From UBA3940 sp964506005 (GTDB lineage: Bacteria; Chloroflexota; Anaerolineae; Aggregatilineales; UBA3940), in assembly GCA_964506005.1 (NCBI GenBank), contig CAZDLX010000045.1, positions 1 to 21,676 on the forward strand: a stretch of DNA of 21,676 nt, written 5' to 3'. Under the pieces are notes generated by a model. It worked only from the letters and a program-made list of their open reading frames with translations. It was not told the DNA's origin and searched no databases. Position numbers and translations under genes: made by a program. Positions 1-7,158 of this stretch are shown here, in pieces; within the stretch, counting starts at the first letter, position 1, and each line of letters begins with the position of its first letter.

Positions 1-881
1 CGCCGGACGGGCCGATGCCGCAGACGCGGGAGCACGTGCTGCTGGCGCGGCAGGTCGAGGTGCCGGCGATCGTGGTGTTCCTGAACAAGACGGACATGAT
101 GGAGGACCCGGAGCTGCTGGAGCTGGTGGAGCTGGAGCTGCGCGAGCTGCTGGACAGCTACGGCTTCCCGGGCGACGAGACGCCGATCGTGCGCGGCTCG
201 GCGCTGGCGGCGTTGGAGTCGAGCTCGACGGACCCCAACGACGAGGTGTACGCGCCGATCGTGGAGCTGATGCGGGTGGTGGACGAGTACATCCCGGCGC
301 CCGAGCGCGACGTGGACAAGCCGTTCATGATGGCCATCGAGGACGTGTTCTCGATCAAGGGCCGCGGCACGGTGGTGACCGGTCGGGTGGAGCGCGGGGT
401 GGCCAAGAAGGGCGAGACGGTGGACATCGTGGGGCTGCGTGATGAGATCCGCCAGACGGTCATCACCGGCACCGAGATGTTCCACAAGGAGCTGGCGCAG
501 GTGGAGGCGGGCGACAACGCCGGCATCCTGCTGCGCGGCATCGACCGCGAAGAGGTGGAGCGCGGCATGGTGCTGGCCAAGCCGGGCTCGATCACCCCGC
601 ACCGCAAGTTCATGAGCGAGGTGTACGTGCTGCGCAAGGATGAGGGCGGCCGCCACAAGGCCTTCTTCACCGGCTACAAGCCGCAGTTCTACATCCGCAC
701 CATGGACGTGACGGGCGAGATCACCCTGCCGGAAGATGTCGAGATGGTCATGCCCGGCGACCGCGTCAACCTGAAGGTTGAGCTCATCACGCCCGTGGCC
801 CTCGAACGCGGCTCCCAGTTCGCCATCCGCGAGGGCGGCCTCACCGTCGGCGCTGGTGTCATCACTGAGATCCTTGAGTAG
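1..881 (+). CDS. tuf: Elongation factor Tu, 3' part (5' end outside window)
   Basis: EF-Tu is the GTPase that delivers aminoacyl-tRNA to the ribosomal A site. The frame is open from base 3 and begins with the DGPMPQTREH stretch of switch II, so roughly the first 110 residues (P-loop, switch I) lie upstream. Visible parts are the guanine-specificity motif NKTD, the GSAL motif, domain 2 (starting near KPFMMAIEDVFSIKGRGTVVTGRVERG) and domain 3 ending in GGLTVGAGVITEILE. The 292 residues present fit a family length of about 400. It lies directly upstream of rpsJ, the usual end of a str cluster. Codon use changes abruptly near base 720: 24 of 26 Val codons are GTG before it and only 1 of 7 after it. 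Identity is certain; the apparent internal start at base 15 is not real. Confidence 0.98.
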   Translation, partial: PDGPMPQTREHVLLARQVEVPAIVVFLNKTDMMEDPELLELVELELRELLDSYGFPGDETPIVRGSALAALESSSTDPNDEVYAPIVELMRVVDEYIPAPERDVDKPFMMAIEDVFSIKGRGTVVTGRVERGVAKKGETVDIVGLRDEIRQTVITGTEMFHKELAQVEAGDNAGILLRGIDREEVERGMVLAKPGSITPHRKFMSEVYVLRKDEGGRHKAFFTGYKPQFYIRTMDVTGEITLPEDVEMVMPGDRVNLKVELITPVALERGSQFAIREGGLTVGAGVITEILE

Positions 882-897
882 AACGCATTGTCAGGTA

Positions 898-926
898 GGG
901 CGCCGGGCGGTGTACGCCGGGCGCCC
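898..926 (+). other. GC-rich hairpin between tuf and rpsJ
   Basis: GGGCGCC (898-904) pairs with GGCGCCC (920-926). A G-G mismatch follows, then GGCG/CGCC around the loop GTGTA. There is no T-run after it, so it is not a standard intrinsic terminator. It could attenuate or protect mRNA between the str-type tuf and the S10 cluster. The pairing is seen directly; the role is inferred. Confidence 0.5.
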
Positions 927-945
927 CACCATGTAAGGGTGAGTA

Positions 946-1254
946 ATGGCAAAGCAGAAGCTTCGTATTCGACTAAAGGCGTATGACCACCGCGTGCTGG
1001 ACGAGTCGGCTCGTCGCATTGTTGAGGCAGCCGAGCGCACAGGCGCGCGCGTTGTGGGGCCGGTTCCGCTCCCCACCAAGATCGAGCGCTGGACGGTTCG
1101 CCGTTCGCCCTTCATCGACAAGGACTCTCAGGAGCACTTCGAGATGCGGACGCACAAACGCCTGATCGACGTGGTGGATCCGGACGCCAAGACGATTGAC
1201 ACGCTCACGCGGCTCAACCTGCCCGCCGGCGTCGACATCGAAATCAAGCTCTAG
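946..1254 (+). CDS. rpsJ: 30S ribosomal protein S10
   Basis: S10 is a 30S head protein that also binds NusB in antitermination complexes. The 102-residue product has the full family length, with the N-terminal strand KLRIRLKAYDHRVLD, the central GPVPLPTKIERWTVRRSPFIDKDSQEHFEMRTHKRL loop that is the S10 signature, and a C-terminus ending in GVDIEIKL. The ATG follows a GGGTGAG stretch that can serve as ribosome binding site. It is the first gene of the S10-type cluster, 64 bases after tuf and 124 bases before rplC. That second gap is long for this cluster and is structured. Confidence 0.98.
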   Translation: MAKQKLRIRLKAYDHRVLDESARRIVEAAERTGARVVGPVPLPTKIERWTVRRSPFIDKDSQEHFEMRTHKRLIDVVDPDAKTIDTLTRLNLPAGVDIEIKL

Positions 1255-1274
1255 TAGTTAACAAGCTGAGGCGT

Positions 1275-1363
1275 GCTGCCGGGGGACAGCCCCGGCGGCG
1301 ATCAAGATGATGTGAGGAACAGACCGGGCAGCGCTGCCGGCGGTGCCGGGGTGAGTTGTTCCT
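1275..1363 (+). promoter_or_regulatory. Structured leader upstream of rplC (candidate)
   Basis: The 124-base rpsJ-rplC gap holds a 10-bp hairpin, GCTGCCGGGG (1275-1284) with CCCCGGCGGC (1290-1299, one G-T pair). A second domain is closed by AGGAACA (1315-1321) and TGTTCCT (1357-1363). Inside it lie the palindrome GGCAGCGCTGCC (1327-1338) and the hairpin CCGGC-GGT-GCCGG (1337-1349), which overlap and so are alternatives. The closing arm ends 2 bases before the CTGGAGG ribosome binding region, so folding could affect rplC translation. L4, encoded by the second gene downstream, is a known autoregulator of S10 operons in other bacteria. A regulatory role here is inference. Confidence 0.45.
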
Positions 1364-1378
1364 CTGGAGGCGTGCCAT

Positions 1379-2092
1379 ATGGTTAAAGGCATTATCGGCA
1401 AGAAAATCGGCATGACTCAGGTATTCGAGCAGGACGGCTCGGCGGTCCCGGTAACGGTGATCCAGGCCGGCCCCTGCTGGGTGACCCAGGTCAAGGTCGA
1501 GGACACAGATGGTTACAACGCTGTGCAGATCGGCTTCGAGGAAGTCGGCGCGGGTATCGACAACGAGAATGCGCGTGAGCGCAAGATCGAGCGCCGCCTC
1601 AAGAAGCCGCAGCGCGGCCACCTGGGTCTGCTCGAGCCGGACGAAAAGCATCCTGAGCGTAAGACATTGGAGACTCCCCTCCCGGCGCTGCGCCATCTGC
1701 GCGAGTTCCGGGTCGACGACACCGATAACGTCGAGGCCGGTCAGAAGATCACGGTCGAGGTGTTCAAGAAGGGCGATCGCGTCGACATCGTGGGGACGAG
1801 CAAGGGCAAGGGTTTTGCCGGCACAGTGAAGCGGCATGGCTTCGGGCGCGGCCCGAAGACTCACGGCCAGTCTGACCGTGAGCGCGCGCCCGGCTCCATC
1901 GGCGCGACCAGCACCCCCGGCCGTGTTCTGAAGGGCACGCGCATGGCGGGTCGCATGGGCGGCAACCGGGTAACCTCGCAGAACCTTGAGGTCGTTGTGG
2001 TTGACCCGGAGCGGAATCTGCTGGCTGTGAAGGGCAGCGTCCCCGGCGCCAAGGGTGGCCTGGTGATGGTCCGCCCGACAGTGAAGCAGTAG
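1379..2092 (+). CDS. rplC: 50S ribosomal protein L3
   Basis: L3 is an early 50S assembly protein whose extended loop reaches the peptidyl transferase centre. The 237-residue product starts MVKGIIGKKIGMTQVF and carries the classic region SKGKGFAGTVKRHGFGRGPKTHG followed by GSIGATSTPGRVLKGTRMAGRMGG. It is slightly longer than E. coli L3 (209), mainly because of a charged segment around residues 60-100 (ERKIERRLKKPQRG onward). The loop GSIGATSTPG has no glutamine, whereas the E. coli loop carries the PrmB methylation site, so that modification is probably missing. GGAGG at 1366-1370 lies 8 bases before the ATG. rplD follows after 10 bases. Confidence 0.98.
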   Translation: MVKGIIGKKIGMTQVFEQDGSAVPVTVIQAGPCWVTQVKVEDTDGYNAVQIGFEEVGAGIDNENARERKIERRLKKPQRGHLGLLEPDEKHPERKTLETPLPALRHLREFRVDDTDNVEAGQKITVEVFKKGDRVDIVGTSKGKGFAGTVKRHGFGRGPKTHGQSDRERAPGSIGATSTPGRVLKGTRMAGRMGGNRVTSQNLEVVVVDPERNLLAVKGSVPGAKGGLVMVRPTVKQ

Positions 2093-2102
2093 AGGTAGTC
2101 TC

Positions 2103-2744
2103 ATGGCGATAAAACTTCCTGTTGTAGACAGGTATGGGAAAGATGTGGGCGAGCGCGAGCTGCCTGCTGACATTTTCGAGCGGCCCGTCAACGTGGGGCT
2201 GATGCACCAGGCATACGTCCGCCAGATGGCGAATGCACGGCTTGGCACGCACAGCACCCAGACGCGGGGCGATGTCACGCGGACCAAGTCCAAGTGGTAC
2301 CGCCAGAAGGGTACGGGGCGCGCCCGTCACGGCAGCCGCAACGCGCCGATCTTCGTCGGCGGCAGTGTGGCGCACGGCCCGCAGCCGCGCAGCTACGAGA
2401 AGGACATGCCGAAGAAGATGCGCCGCGAGGCCATCCGTTCGGCGCTCTCGGCTAAGGCAGCCAACGACGCCATCGTGCTGGTCGACGGGCTGGACATTGA
2501 CACGCCCAAGACGCGCGACATGGCCGACCTGCTGTACGGCCTGGTAGGCGACGAGAAGGTGCTGGTGGTGCTGGCGAACGACAACGAGAACGTGCAGCGT
2601 TCGATGCGCAACCTGCCCGACGCGCGCTACCTGCGGGCGACCTACCTGAACATTCGAGATCTGCTGAAGTACGACAAGGTGATCATCCCGCTCGATGCCC
2701 TGGACGTGATCACTGAGTGGCTTGGCAACTCCGGGAGCGAGTAG
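2103..2744 (+). CDS. rplD: 50S ribosomal protein L4
   Basis: L4 lines the polypeptide exit tunnel and in several bacteria represses its own operon. The 213-residue product shows the conserved Q-A-Y-V-R-Q-M segment early on, the tunnel loop with TRTKSKWYRQKGTGRARHG and FVGGSVAHGPQPRSY, then the KKMRREAIRSALSAKA helix. The C-terminal half fits the Rossmann-like L4 fold, ending near KYDKVIIPLDALDVITEWLG. Length and motif order match the family. It lies between rplC and rplW with short spacers. AGAGGT just before the ATG is a plausible ribosome binding site and overlaps the rplC stop. Confidence 0.98.
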   Translation: MAIKLPVVDRYGKDVGERELPADIFERPVNVGLMHQAYVRQMANARLGTHSTQTRGDVTRTKSKWYRQKGTGRARHGSRNAPIFVGGSVAHGPQPRSYEKDMPKKMRREAIRSALSAKAANDAIVLVDGLDIDTPKTRDMADLLYGLVGDEKVLVVLANDNENVQRSMRNLPDARYLRATYLNIRDLLKYDKVIIPLDALDVITEWLGNSGSE

Positions 2745-2746
2745 AC

Positions 2747-3049
2747 ATGGCTGGATACAACCTGCATCTGTATGACGTAATCCGGCGCCCGGTGATCACC
2801 GAGAAGGCCACCCGCCTGACCGACGAGAACAACGTGTACGTGTTCGAGGTTGACGTCCGGGCGAACAAGCGGCAGATCGCCGAGGCGGTCGAGACCATCT
2901 TCGACGTGAGCGTCCTGAAGGTCAACACCGCCGTGATGCCGGCCAAACTGGGCCAGCGCATGCGTAAGACCTACATCCGCAAGAAGGAATGGAAGAAGGC
3001 TTACGTGACGGTGGCACCGGGCCAGAGCATTGATCTCTTCGGCGTCTAG
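2747..3049 (+). CDS. rplW: 50S ribosomal protein L23
   Basis: L23 sits at the exit of the peptide tunnel and is the docking site for trigger factor and SRP. I chose the ATG at 2747, two bases after the rplD stop, which gives 100 residues beginning MAGYNLHLYDVIRRPVITEK. GGGAG at 2733-2737 inside rplD is the likely ribosome binding site. An in-frame upstream start at 2717 would add 10 residues overlapping rplD and is unlikely. Family marks are RRPVITEKAT, YVFEVDVRANKRQIAEAVE and the Arg/Lys-rich loop MRKTYIRKKEWKKAYVTV. Coupled translation with rplD is likely. Confidence 0.96.
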   Translation: MAGYNLHLYDVIRRPVITEKATRLTDENNVYVFEVDVRANKRQIAEAVETIFDVSVLKVNTAVMPAKLGQRMRKTYIRKKEWKKAYVTVAPGQSIDLFGV

Positions 3050-3086
3050 CCAGTAGCCGGAACATTGGATAAGTTGGGGAAATCGT

Positions 3087-3920
3087 ATGGCTGTCAAATC
3101 ATATAAACCCACATCGCCTGGGCGTCGTGGGATGACCGGACATACGTTTGAAGACGTCACACGGTCGAAGCCGGAAAAGTCGCTGACCGAGTCGCTGCAC
3201 CGCCGTGCGGGCCGCAGCAACCAGGGACGCATCTCGGTGCGCCACCGTGGAGGTGGTCACCGCCGCCGCTACCGTCTGATCGACTTCAAGCGTGATAAGG
3301 ATGGCGTACCGGGGCGCGTCGCGTCCATCGAGTACGACCCGAACCGCTCGGCCCGTATCGCCCTGATCGTCTACGCCGATGGCGAGAAGCGCTACATCAT
3401 TGCGCCGCTCGGCCTGCGTGTCGGCGACACCATCATGGCGGGCGAGGGCGCCGACATCCGTCCCGGCAACTCGCTGCCGCTGCGCAACATCCCGGTCGGT
3501 CCGGTGGTGCACGCCATTGAGCTGCACCCCGGCAAGGGCGCGCAGATGGCGCGCGCGGCGGGCACGTCTGCACAGCTCCTGGCGAAGGACGGGCCGCATG
3601 CCACGCTTCGCCTGCCGAGCGGCGAGATGCGCTACGTGCGCCAGGACTGCCGGGCGACCGTCGGGCAGGTCGGCAACACCGAGCACGGCAACATCAAGCT
3701 CGGTAAGGCTGGCCGCAAGCGCTGGCTCGGCTGGCGCCCGTCGGTACGTGGTACGGCAATGGACCCGGCTTCGCACCCGCATGGTGGTGGTGAGGGCCGC
3801 TCGCCGATTGGTATGGCCAGTCCGAAGACGCCCTGGGGCAAGCCAACCCTTGGCAAGAAGACTCGCCGCAATAAGCGGACGGACCAGTACATCATCCGCC
3901 GGCGCAGCAAGAAGCGGTAA
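3087..3920 (+). CDS. rplB: 50S ribosomal protein L2
   Basis: L2 is a core 50S protein needed for subunit association and peptidyl transferase activity. The 277-residue product starts MAVKSYKPTSPGRRGMTG and includes RISVRHRGGGHRRRYR, the SH3-like part around GDTIMAGEGADIRPGNSLPLRNIPVG, and the strongly conserved C-terminal block RGTAMDPASHPHGGGEGRS holding the functionally important histidine. It ends in a basic tail rich in KKTRRNKRTD. Length matches the family exactly. The ribosome binding site is weak (GGGGAAA a few bases before the ATG). rpsS follows after 30 bases. Confidence 0.98.
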   Translation: MAVKSYKPTSPGRRGMTGHTFEDVTRSKPEKSLTESLHRRAGRSNQGRISVRHRGGGHRRRYRLIDFKRDKDGVPGRVASIEYDPNRSARIALIVYADGEKRYIIAPLGLRVGDTIMAGEGADIRPGNSLPLRNIPVGPVVHAIELHPGKGAQMARAAGTSAQLLAKDGPHATLRLPSGEMRYVRQDCRATVGQVGNTEHGNIKLGKAGRKRWLGWRPSVRGTAMDPASHPHGGGEGRSPIGMASPKTPWGKPTLGKKTRRNKRTDQYIIRRRSKKR

Positions 3921-3950
3921 AAGGCGAAACGGGTAACCGGAGGATAAAAG

Positions 3951-4223
3951 ATGTCACGCAGTCTGAAGAAGGGACCGTACGTAAGTCCCAAGCTGATGAA
4001 GAAGATCGAGCGCATGAACACCAGCGGCGACCGCAAGGTGATCCGTACCTGGAGCCGGGACTCAACGATCTTCCCGGACTTCGTCGGGCACACCATCGCG
4101 GTGCACGATGGCCGGCGTCACGTGCCGATCTACATCACCGAGAACATGGTTGGCCACAAGCTGGGTGAGTTCGCGCCGACGCGCACGTTCCGCGGGCACT
4201 TCACTCGCGAGTCGAAGAGGTAG
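3951..4223 (+). CDS. rpsS: 30S ribosomal protein S19
   Basis: S19 binds the 30S head together with S13 and contacts the A-site tRNA region. The 90-residue product starts MSRSLKKGPYVSPKLMKKIE and carries the signature IAVHDGRRHVPIYITENMVGHKLGEFAPTRTF in two consecutive parts near the C-terminus. Length is normal (E. coli 92). A strong GGAGG at 3940-3944 lies 6 bases before the ATG. It stands between rplB and rplV in the standard S10 cluster order. Confidence 0.98.
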   Translation: MSRSLKKGPYVSPKLMKKIERMNTSGDRKVIRTWSRDSTIFPDFVGHTIAVHDGRRHVPIYITENMVGHKLGEFAPTRTFRGHFTRESKR

Positions 4224-4231
4224 GTGACGCG

Positions 4232-4612
4232 ATGGATGTACGCGCGACGACCAAGTACCTGCCTATCTCGCCGCAGAAGCTGCGCCTCGTGTGCGACACC
4301 GTGCGCGGTATGGACCCGTACGCTGCGATTGACCAGCTGAACTTCATGCCCCAGAAGGGTGCGGAGTTCGTCATGAAGACGGTCAAGAGCGCGGTGGCCA
4401 ACGCCGAGAACAACTTCGAGCTGGACCCAGGCGACCTGGTCATCAAGGAGATCTACGCCAACGATGGCCCGCGCCGCGCCTGGCGCCGGTTCGGGGCTCG
4501 CGGGCGGTTCAAGCCGTGGATCAAGCGCACGTCGCACCTGACCGTGGTTCTGACCGAGCGCGAGGAAGAAGAACAGCCGGCGCAGCGCGCTGCCGGTAGG
4601 GAGGGTAAGTAG
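4232..4612 (+). CDS. rplV: 50S ribosomal protein L22
   Basis: L22 spans the 50S subunit, and its beta-hairpin lines the exit tunnel near the macrolide site. The 126-residue product starts MDVRATTKYLPISPQKLRLV and carries the KTVKSAVANAENNF helix. The tunnel hairpin is RRAWRRFGARGRFKPWIKRTSHLTVVL. The C-terminus extends about a dozen residues past the usual end as a charged EREEEEQPAQRAAGREGK tail. The gene starts 8 bases after rpsS and ends 3 bases before rpsC, so coupled translation is likely. Confidence 0.98.
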   Translation: MDVRATTKYLPISPQKLRLVCDTVRGMDPYAAIDQLNFMPQKGAEFVMKTVKSAVANAENNFELDPGDLVIKEIYANDGPRRAWRRFGARGRFKPWIKRTSHLTVVLTEREEEEQPAQRAAGREGK

Positions 4613-4615
4613 AGG

Positions 4616-5281
4616 ATGGGACGCAAAGTTCATCCTACAGGCATTCGCCTGAAGATCATCAAGGACTGGAACGCGCGCTGGTATGCCGAGGGTCGCCGCT
4701 ACGGTGAGCTGCTCCACGAGGACCTCGCCATCCGCGACCTGATCGCGCGGGAGCACGACAATGCCGGGATCTCCGGCATCGAGATCGAGCGCTTCCCGAA
4801 CCAGGTGCAGGTGACCCTGCACACGGCGCGGCCCGGCATCGTGATTGGCCGCAAGGGCGCCGCCGTCAAGGAACTGCGCCAGAAGCTCGAAGAGCTGACG
4901 GGCAAGAGCGTGCGGGTAGAGGTCGAGGAGATCGAGCAGCCCGACACCGACGCGACGCTGGTGGCAGAAAATGTCGCGGGGCAGCTTGAGCGCCGGATCT
5001 CGCACAGCCGTGCCATGAAGCGCGCGGCGTCACAGGCGATGCGCCAGGGCGCCGAGGGTATTCGCATCATGGTAGCAGGCCGCCTGGGCGGTTCCGAAAT
5101 GTCGCGCTCCGAGTGGGTCCGCGAGGGTCGGGTGCCGCTGCAGACGCTGCGGGCGGACATCGACTACGGGACCGCCGAGGCCGACACGACGTTCGGCAAG
5201 ATCGGCGTCAAAGTGTGGGTCTACAAGGGCGAGGTGCTCGGCGACGAGCAGCCGGAGTCGGAAGGCGTGTACGTCAGCTAA
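4616..5281 (+). CDS. rpsC: 30S ribosomal protein S3
   Basis: S3 is part of the mRNA entry tunnel and its helicase activity. The 221-residue product starts MGRKVHPTGIRLKII and has a type II KH domain around residues 60-110, with the GRKG loop in GIVIGRKGAAVKELRQKLEE. The C-terminal domain shows AMKRAASQAMRQGAEGIRIM, GRLGGSEMSRSEWVREGRVP and the end IDYGTAEADTTFGKIGVKVWVYKGE. Length is typical (E. coli 233). The upstream gap is only 3 bases, while 96 bases separate it from rplP, a wider spacing than is usual for this gene pair. Confidence 0.98.
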   Translation: MGRKVHPTGIRLKIIKDWNARWYAEGRRYGELLHEDLAIRDLIAREHDNAGISGIEIERFPNQVQVTLHTARPGIVIGRKGAAVKELRQKLEELTGKSVRVEVEEIEQPDTDATLVAENVAGQLERRISHSRAMKRAASQAMRQGAEGIRIMVAGRLGGSEMSRSEWVREGRVPLQTLRADIDYGTAEADTTFGKIGVKVWVYKGEVLGDEQPESEGVYVS

Positions 5282-5377
5282 GGCTGGCGGCTGACCGGCG
5301 CCCCGTTTCGACGACATAGTGATGGCAAAGGCAGCCCGTGATGGGTTGGGCTGTGCTGCCGTGTGGAGAAGTACAAG

Positions 5378-5818
5378 ATGTTACAGCCGAAGCGAGTCAA
5401 GTACCGTAAGCAGTTTCGCGGGCGGATGACCGGCAAGGCGACGCGTGGCAACAAGATCGACTTTGGCGATATTGGCCTCGTGACACTGGAGCCCGCCTGG
5501 ATCACTGCTCGCCAGATCGAGGCTGCGCGGCGTACGATCGTGCGCCAGCTCAAGCGCCGTGGGAAGGTCTACATCCGCATCTTCCCCGACAAGCCCGTCA
5601 CACAGAAGGCTGCCGAGACCCGTATGGGTAAGGGCAAGGGCTCCGTCGATCACTGGGTGGCCGTCGTAAAGCCGGGCCGCGTGATGTTCGAGGTGGGCGG
5701 TGTGGACGACGAGACTGCCGTCGAGGCGCTCAAGCGTGCCGGCTATAAGCTGCCGGTCCGCACCAAGGTTGTCAAGCGCATCGACCCGATCTCTGGTGTG
5801 GAGGTCACAAGCGGATGA
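5378..5818 (+). CDS. rplP: 50S ribosomal protein L16
   Basis: L16 organises the A-site tRNA region of the 50S subunit. The ATG at 5378 gives 146 residues beginning MLQPKRVKYRKQFRGRMTG, the usual L16 N-terminus. GGAGAAG at 5365 onward is the ribosome binding site. An in-frame GTG at 5363 would add five residues and consume that site, so I rejected it. Motifs include RGNKIDFGDIGLVTLEPAWI, the ARQIEAARR helix, and the MGKGKGSVDHWVAVVKPGRV stretch with the conserved MGKGKG turn. The stop overlaps the rpmC start by four bases (ATGA). Confidence 0.97.
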   Translation: MLQPKRVKYRKQFRGRMTGKATRGNKIDFGDIGLVTLEPAWITARQIEAARRTIVRQLKRRGKVYIRIFPDKPVTQKAAETRMGKGKGSVDHWVAVVKPGRVMFEVGGVDDETAVEALKRAGYKLPVRTKVVKRIDPISGVEVTSG

Positions 5819-6015
5819 AGTTGAAAGCATCGCAGTTGAGGCAGCTCTCGCAGGGCGAACTGGAATCGCGCCTGGACGATCTGAAGGAAGAGCTGTTCAA
5901 CCTCCGCTTCCAGCGCGAGGTCGGGCAGCTTGAGGACGTGAACCGGGTGCGCGAGACGAAGCGCAACATCGCGCGTGTGCTCCAGGTTCTCCGCGAGAAG
6001 CAGTTGGAGGCATAA
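5815..6015 (+). CDS. rpmC: 50S ribosomal protein L29
   Basis: L29 is a small helical protein next to L23 at the tunnel exit. The 66-residue product is a two-helix protein: MKLKASQLRQLSQGELESRL, then ELFNLRFQREVGQLEDVNRV (the L29 signature), then ETKRNIARVLQVLREKQ. The ATG overlaps the rplP stop as ATGA, which indicates translational coupling. Length matches the family. The next gene, rpsQ, starts 4 bases after the stop, with GGAGG inside the last codons of rpmC serving as its ribosome binding site. Confidence 0.97.
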   Translation: MKLKASQLRQLSQGELESRLDDLKEELFNLRFQREVGQLEDVNRVRETKRNIARVLQVLREKQLEA

Positions 6016-6019
6016 AGGC

Positions 6020-6388
6020 ATGCCGAATAACAGGCGCAGACTGACCGGCAGTGTGGTCAGCAACAAGATGGACAAGACCGCCGTCGTGCAGGTCGAGCAC
6101 ACGTTCCGGCATCCGCTGTATGGCAAGGTTGTCCGCTCGCACAAGCGCTACATGGCGCACGACGAGACCAACGAGTGCCAGATCGGCGACGAGGTTGTGA
6201 TCGTCGAGTCGCGGCCCATCAGCAAGAACAAGCGCTGGGTCGTGCAGGAGATCGTGCGTGAGGACCTGAGTGCCCGCACAACGGACGTATCCGAACTTGT
6301 CGAGGAGCTGGATGAGGCAGAAGAGGCCGAGGTTGACGAGGCCGAACTCGACGAGGACGAGGCCGCCGAGGCGGAAGAAGCCGAGTAA
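6020..6388 (+). CDS. rpsQ: 30S ribosomal protein S17 with long acidic C-terminal tail
   Basis: S17 is a primary 16S rRNA binding protein with an OB fold. The ATG at 6020, with GGAGG at 6006-6010, gives 122 residues starting MPNNRRRLTGSVVSNKMDKT; a further upstream start at 5975 would overlap rpmC and is unlikely. The core, residues 1-81, shows HPLYGKVVRSHKRYMAHDE, the GDEVVIVESRPISKNKRWVV block and a normal end. Residues 82-122 form an extension in which 20 of the last 34 residues are Asp or Glu, with no Lys or Arg. S17 is normally about 80-90 residues and strongly basic, so this tail is odd. The frame is intact and no frameshift is evident. Confidence 0.96.
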   Translation: MPNNRRRLTGSVVSNKMDKTAVVQVEHTFRHPLYGKVVRSHKRYMAHDETNECQIGDEVVIVESRPISKNKRWVVQEIVREDLSARTTDVSELVEELDEAEEAEVDEAELDEDEAAEAEEAE

Positions 6389-6389
6389 C

Positions 6390-6402
6390 GGGCCTTCGGC
6401 CC
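6390..6402 (+). other. Short hairpin after rpsQ stop
   Basis: GGGCC-TTC-GGCCC begins one base after the rpsQ stop codon. A second small inverted repeat (ACAA/TTGT, 6406-6417) follows before the rplN ribosome binding region. There is no T-run, so termination is unlikely. It resembles other hairpins seen just after stop codons in this cluster. Confidence 0.4.
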
Positions 6403-6429
6403 ACGACAACACGTTGTGAGGGTACACAG

Positions 6430-6801
6430 ATGATCCAGACCGAGAGCCGGCTCCGAGTAGCCGACAACAGTGGTGCCCGCGAGATCCTCGTGATCCGTGT
6501 GCTGGGCGGCTCGAAGCGTTATTATGGCGGCGTCGGCGACATCGTCATCGCGACCGTCAAGAGCGCTCAGCCCCACGCGGGCGTAAAGAAGAGCGACATC
6601 GTGCGGGCCGTCGTCGTGCGGACGAACAAAGAGTACCGCCGTGAGGATGGCTCGGTCATCCGCTTCGACGACAACGCCGCCGTCATTCTGGACGGCACGA
6701 GCAACAGCCCGAAGGGCACGCGCATCTTCGGCCCCGTGGCTCGCGAGCTGCGCGATGCCGGTTTCATGAAGATCGTTTCGCTCGCACCTGAGGTGCTTTA
6801 A
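6430..6801 (+). CDS. rplN: 50S ribosomal protein L14
   Basis: L14 sits at the subunit interface, contacts 16S helix 14 and is the binding site of the silencing factor RsfS. The 123-residue product starts MIQTESRLRVADNSGAREIL and shows VLGGSKRYYGGVGDIVIATVK, the RAVVVRTNKEYRREDGS loop, and the C-terminal IFGPVARELRDAGFMKIVSLAPEV. Length and motifs are fully standard. GAGGG lies about 10 bases before the ATG. It opens the spc-like part of the cluster (rplN-rplX-rplE-rpsN-rpsH-rplF). Confidence 0.98.
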   Translation: MIQTESRLRVADNSGAREILVIRVLGGSKRYYGGVGDIVIATVKSAQPHAGVKKSDIVRAVVVRTNKEYRREDGSVIRFDDNAAVILDGTSNSPKGTRIFGPVARELRDAGFMKIVSLAPEVL

Positions 6802-6819
6802 GCACAGAGAGGTGAAGCG

Positions 6820-7158
6820 ATGAGTCAGAATAACAAGATGCGAATCAAGAAGGACGACATCGTAGAAGTCACGACTGGCAACGACCGGGGAGCCCGCGGA
6901 CGCGTGCTGCGCGTCGAGCCCTCGGACAACCGTTTGGTGGTCGAGACGGTGAACATCCGCAAGAAGCATCAGCGGCCCCGTCAGGCTGGTCGCGGCCAGG
7001 TTCAGGCCGGGATCATCCAGTTTGAGGCGCCGATCCATGCTTCGAACGTGATGCTGGTTTGCCCGCAGTGCGACAAGCGGACCCGCGTGGGCATTCGCCG
7101 TGATGAGGACGGCAAGCGCATCCGGGTATGCAAGAACTGTGGGGAGGACATTGACTGA
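6820..7158 (+). CDS. rplX: 50S ribosomal protein L24 (zinc-ribbon form)
   Basis: L24 initiates 50S assembly and lies near the tunnel exit. The 112-residue product has an N-terminal KOW motif (KKDDIVEVTTGNDRGARGRVLRV), the RKKHQRPRQAG segment, and a C-terminal zinc ribbon with Cys81, Cys84, Cys104 and Cys107 (CPQC, CKNC). GAGAGGTGA precedes the ATG. The TGA stop shares its last base with the rplE ATG (TGATG), a tight stop-start coupling. Cys-containing L24 proteins are common outside the Enterobacteria, so this is a mild lineage marker rather than an oddity. Confidence 0.97.
   Translation: MSQNNKMRIKKDDIVEVTTGNDRGARGRVLRVEPSDNRLVVETVNIRKKHQRPRQAGRGQVQAGIIQFEAPIHASNVMLVCPQCDKRTRVGIRRDEDGKRIRVCKNCGEDID

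Noticed and set aside
5975..6019. Upstream start for rpsQ inside rpmC
   Set aside because: It would overlap rpmC by over 40 bases, and the extra residues are an out-of-frame reading of rpmC; the ATG at 6020 has a good ribosome binding site.
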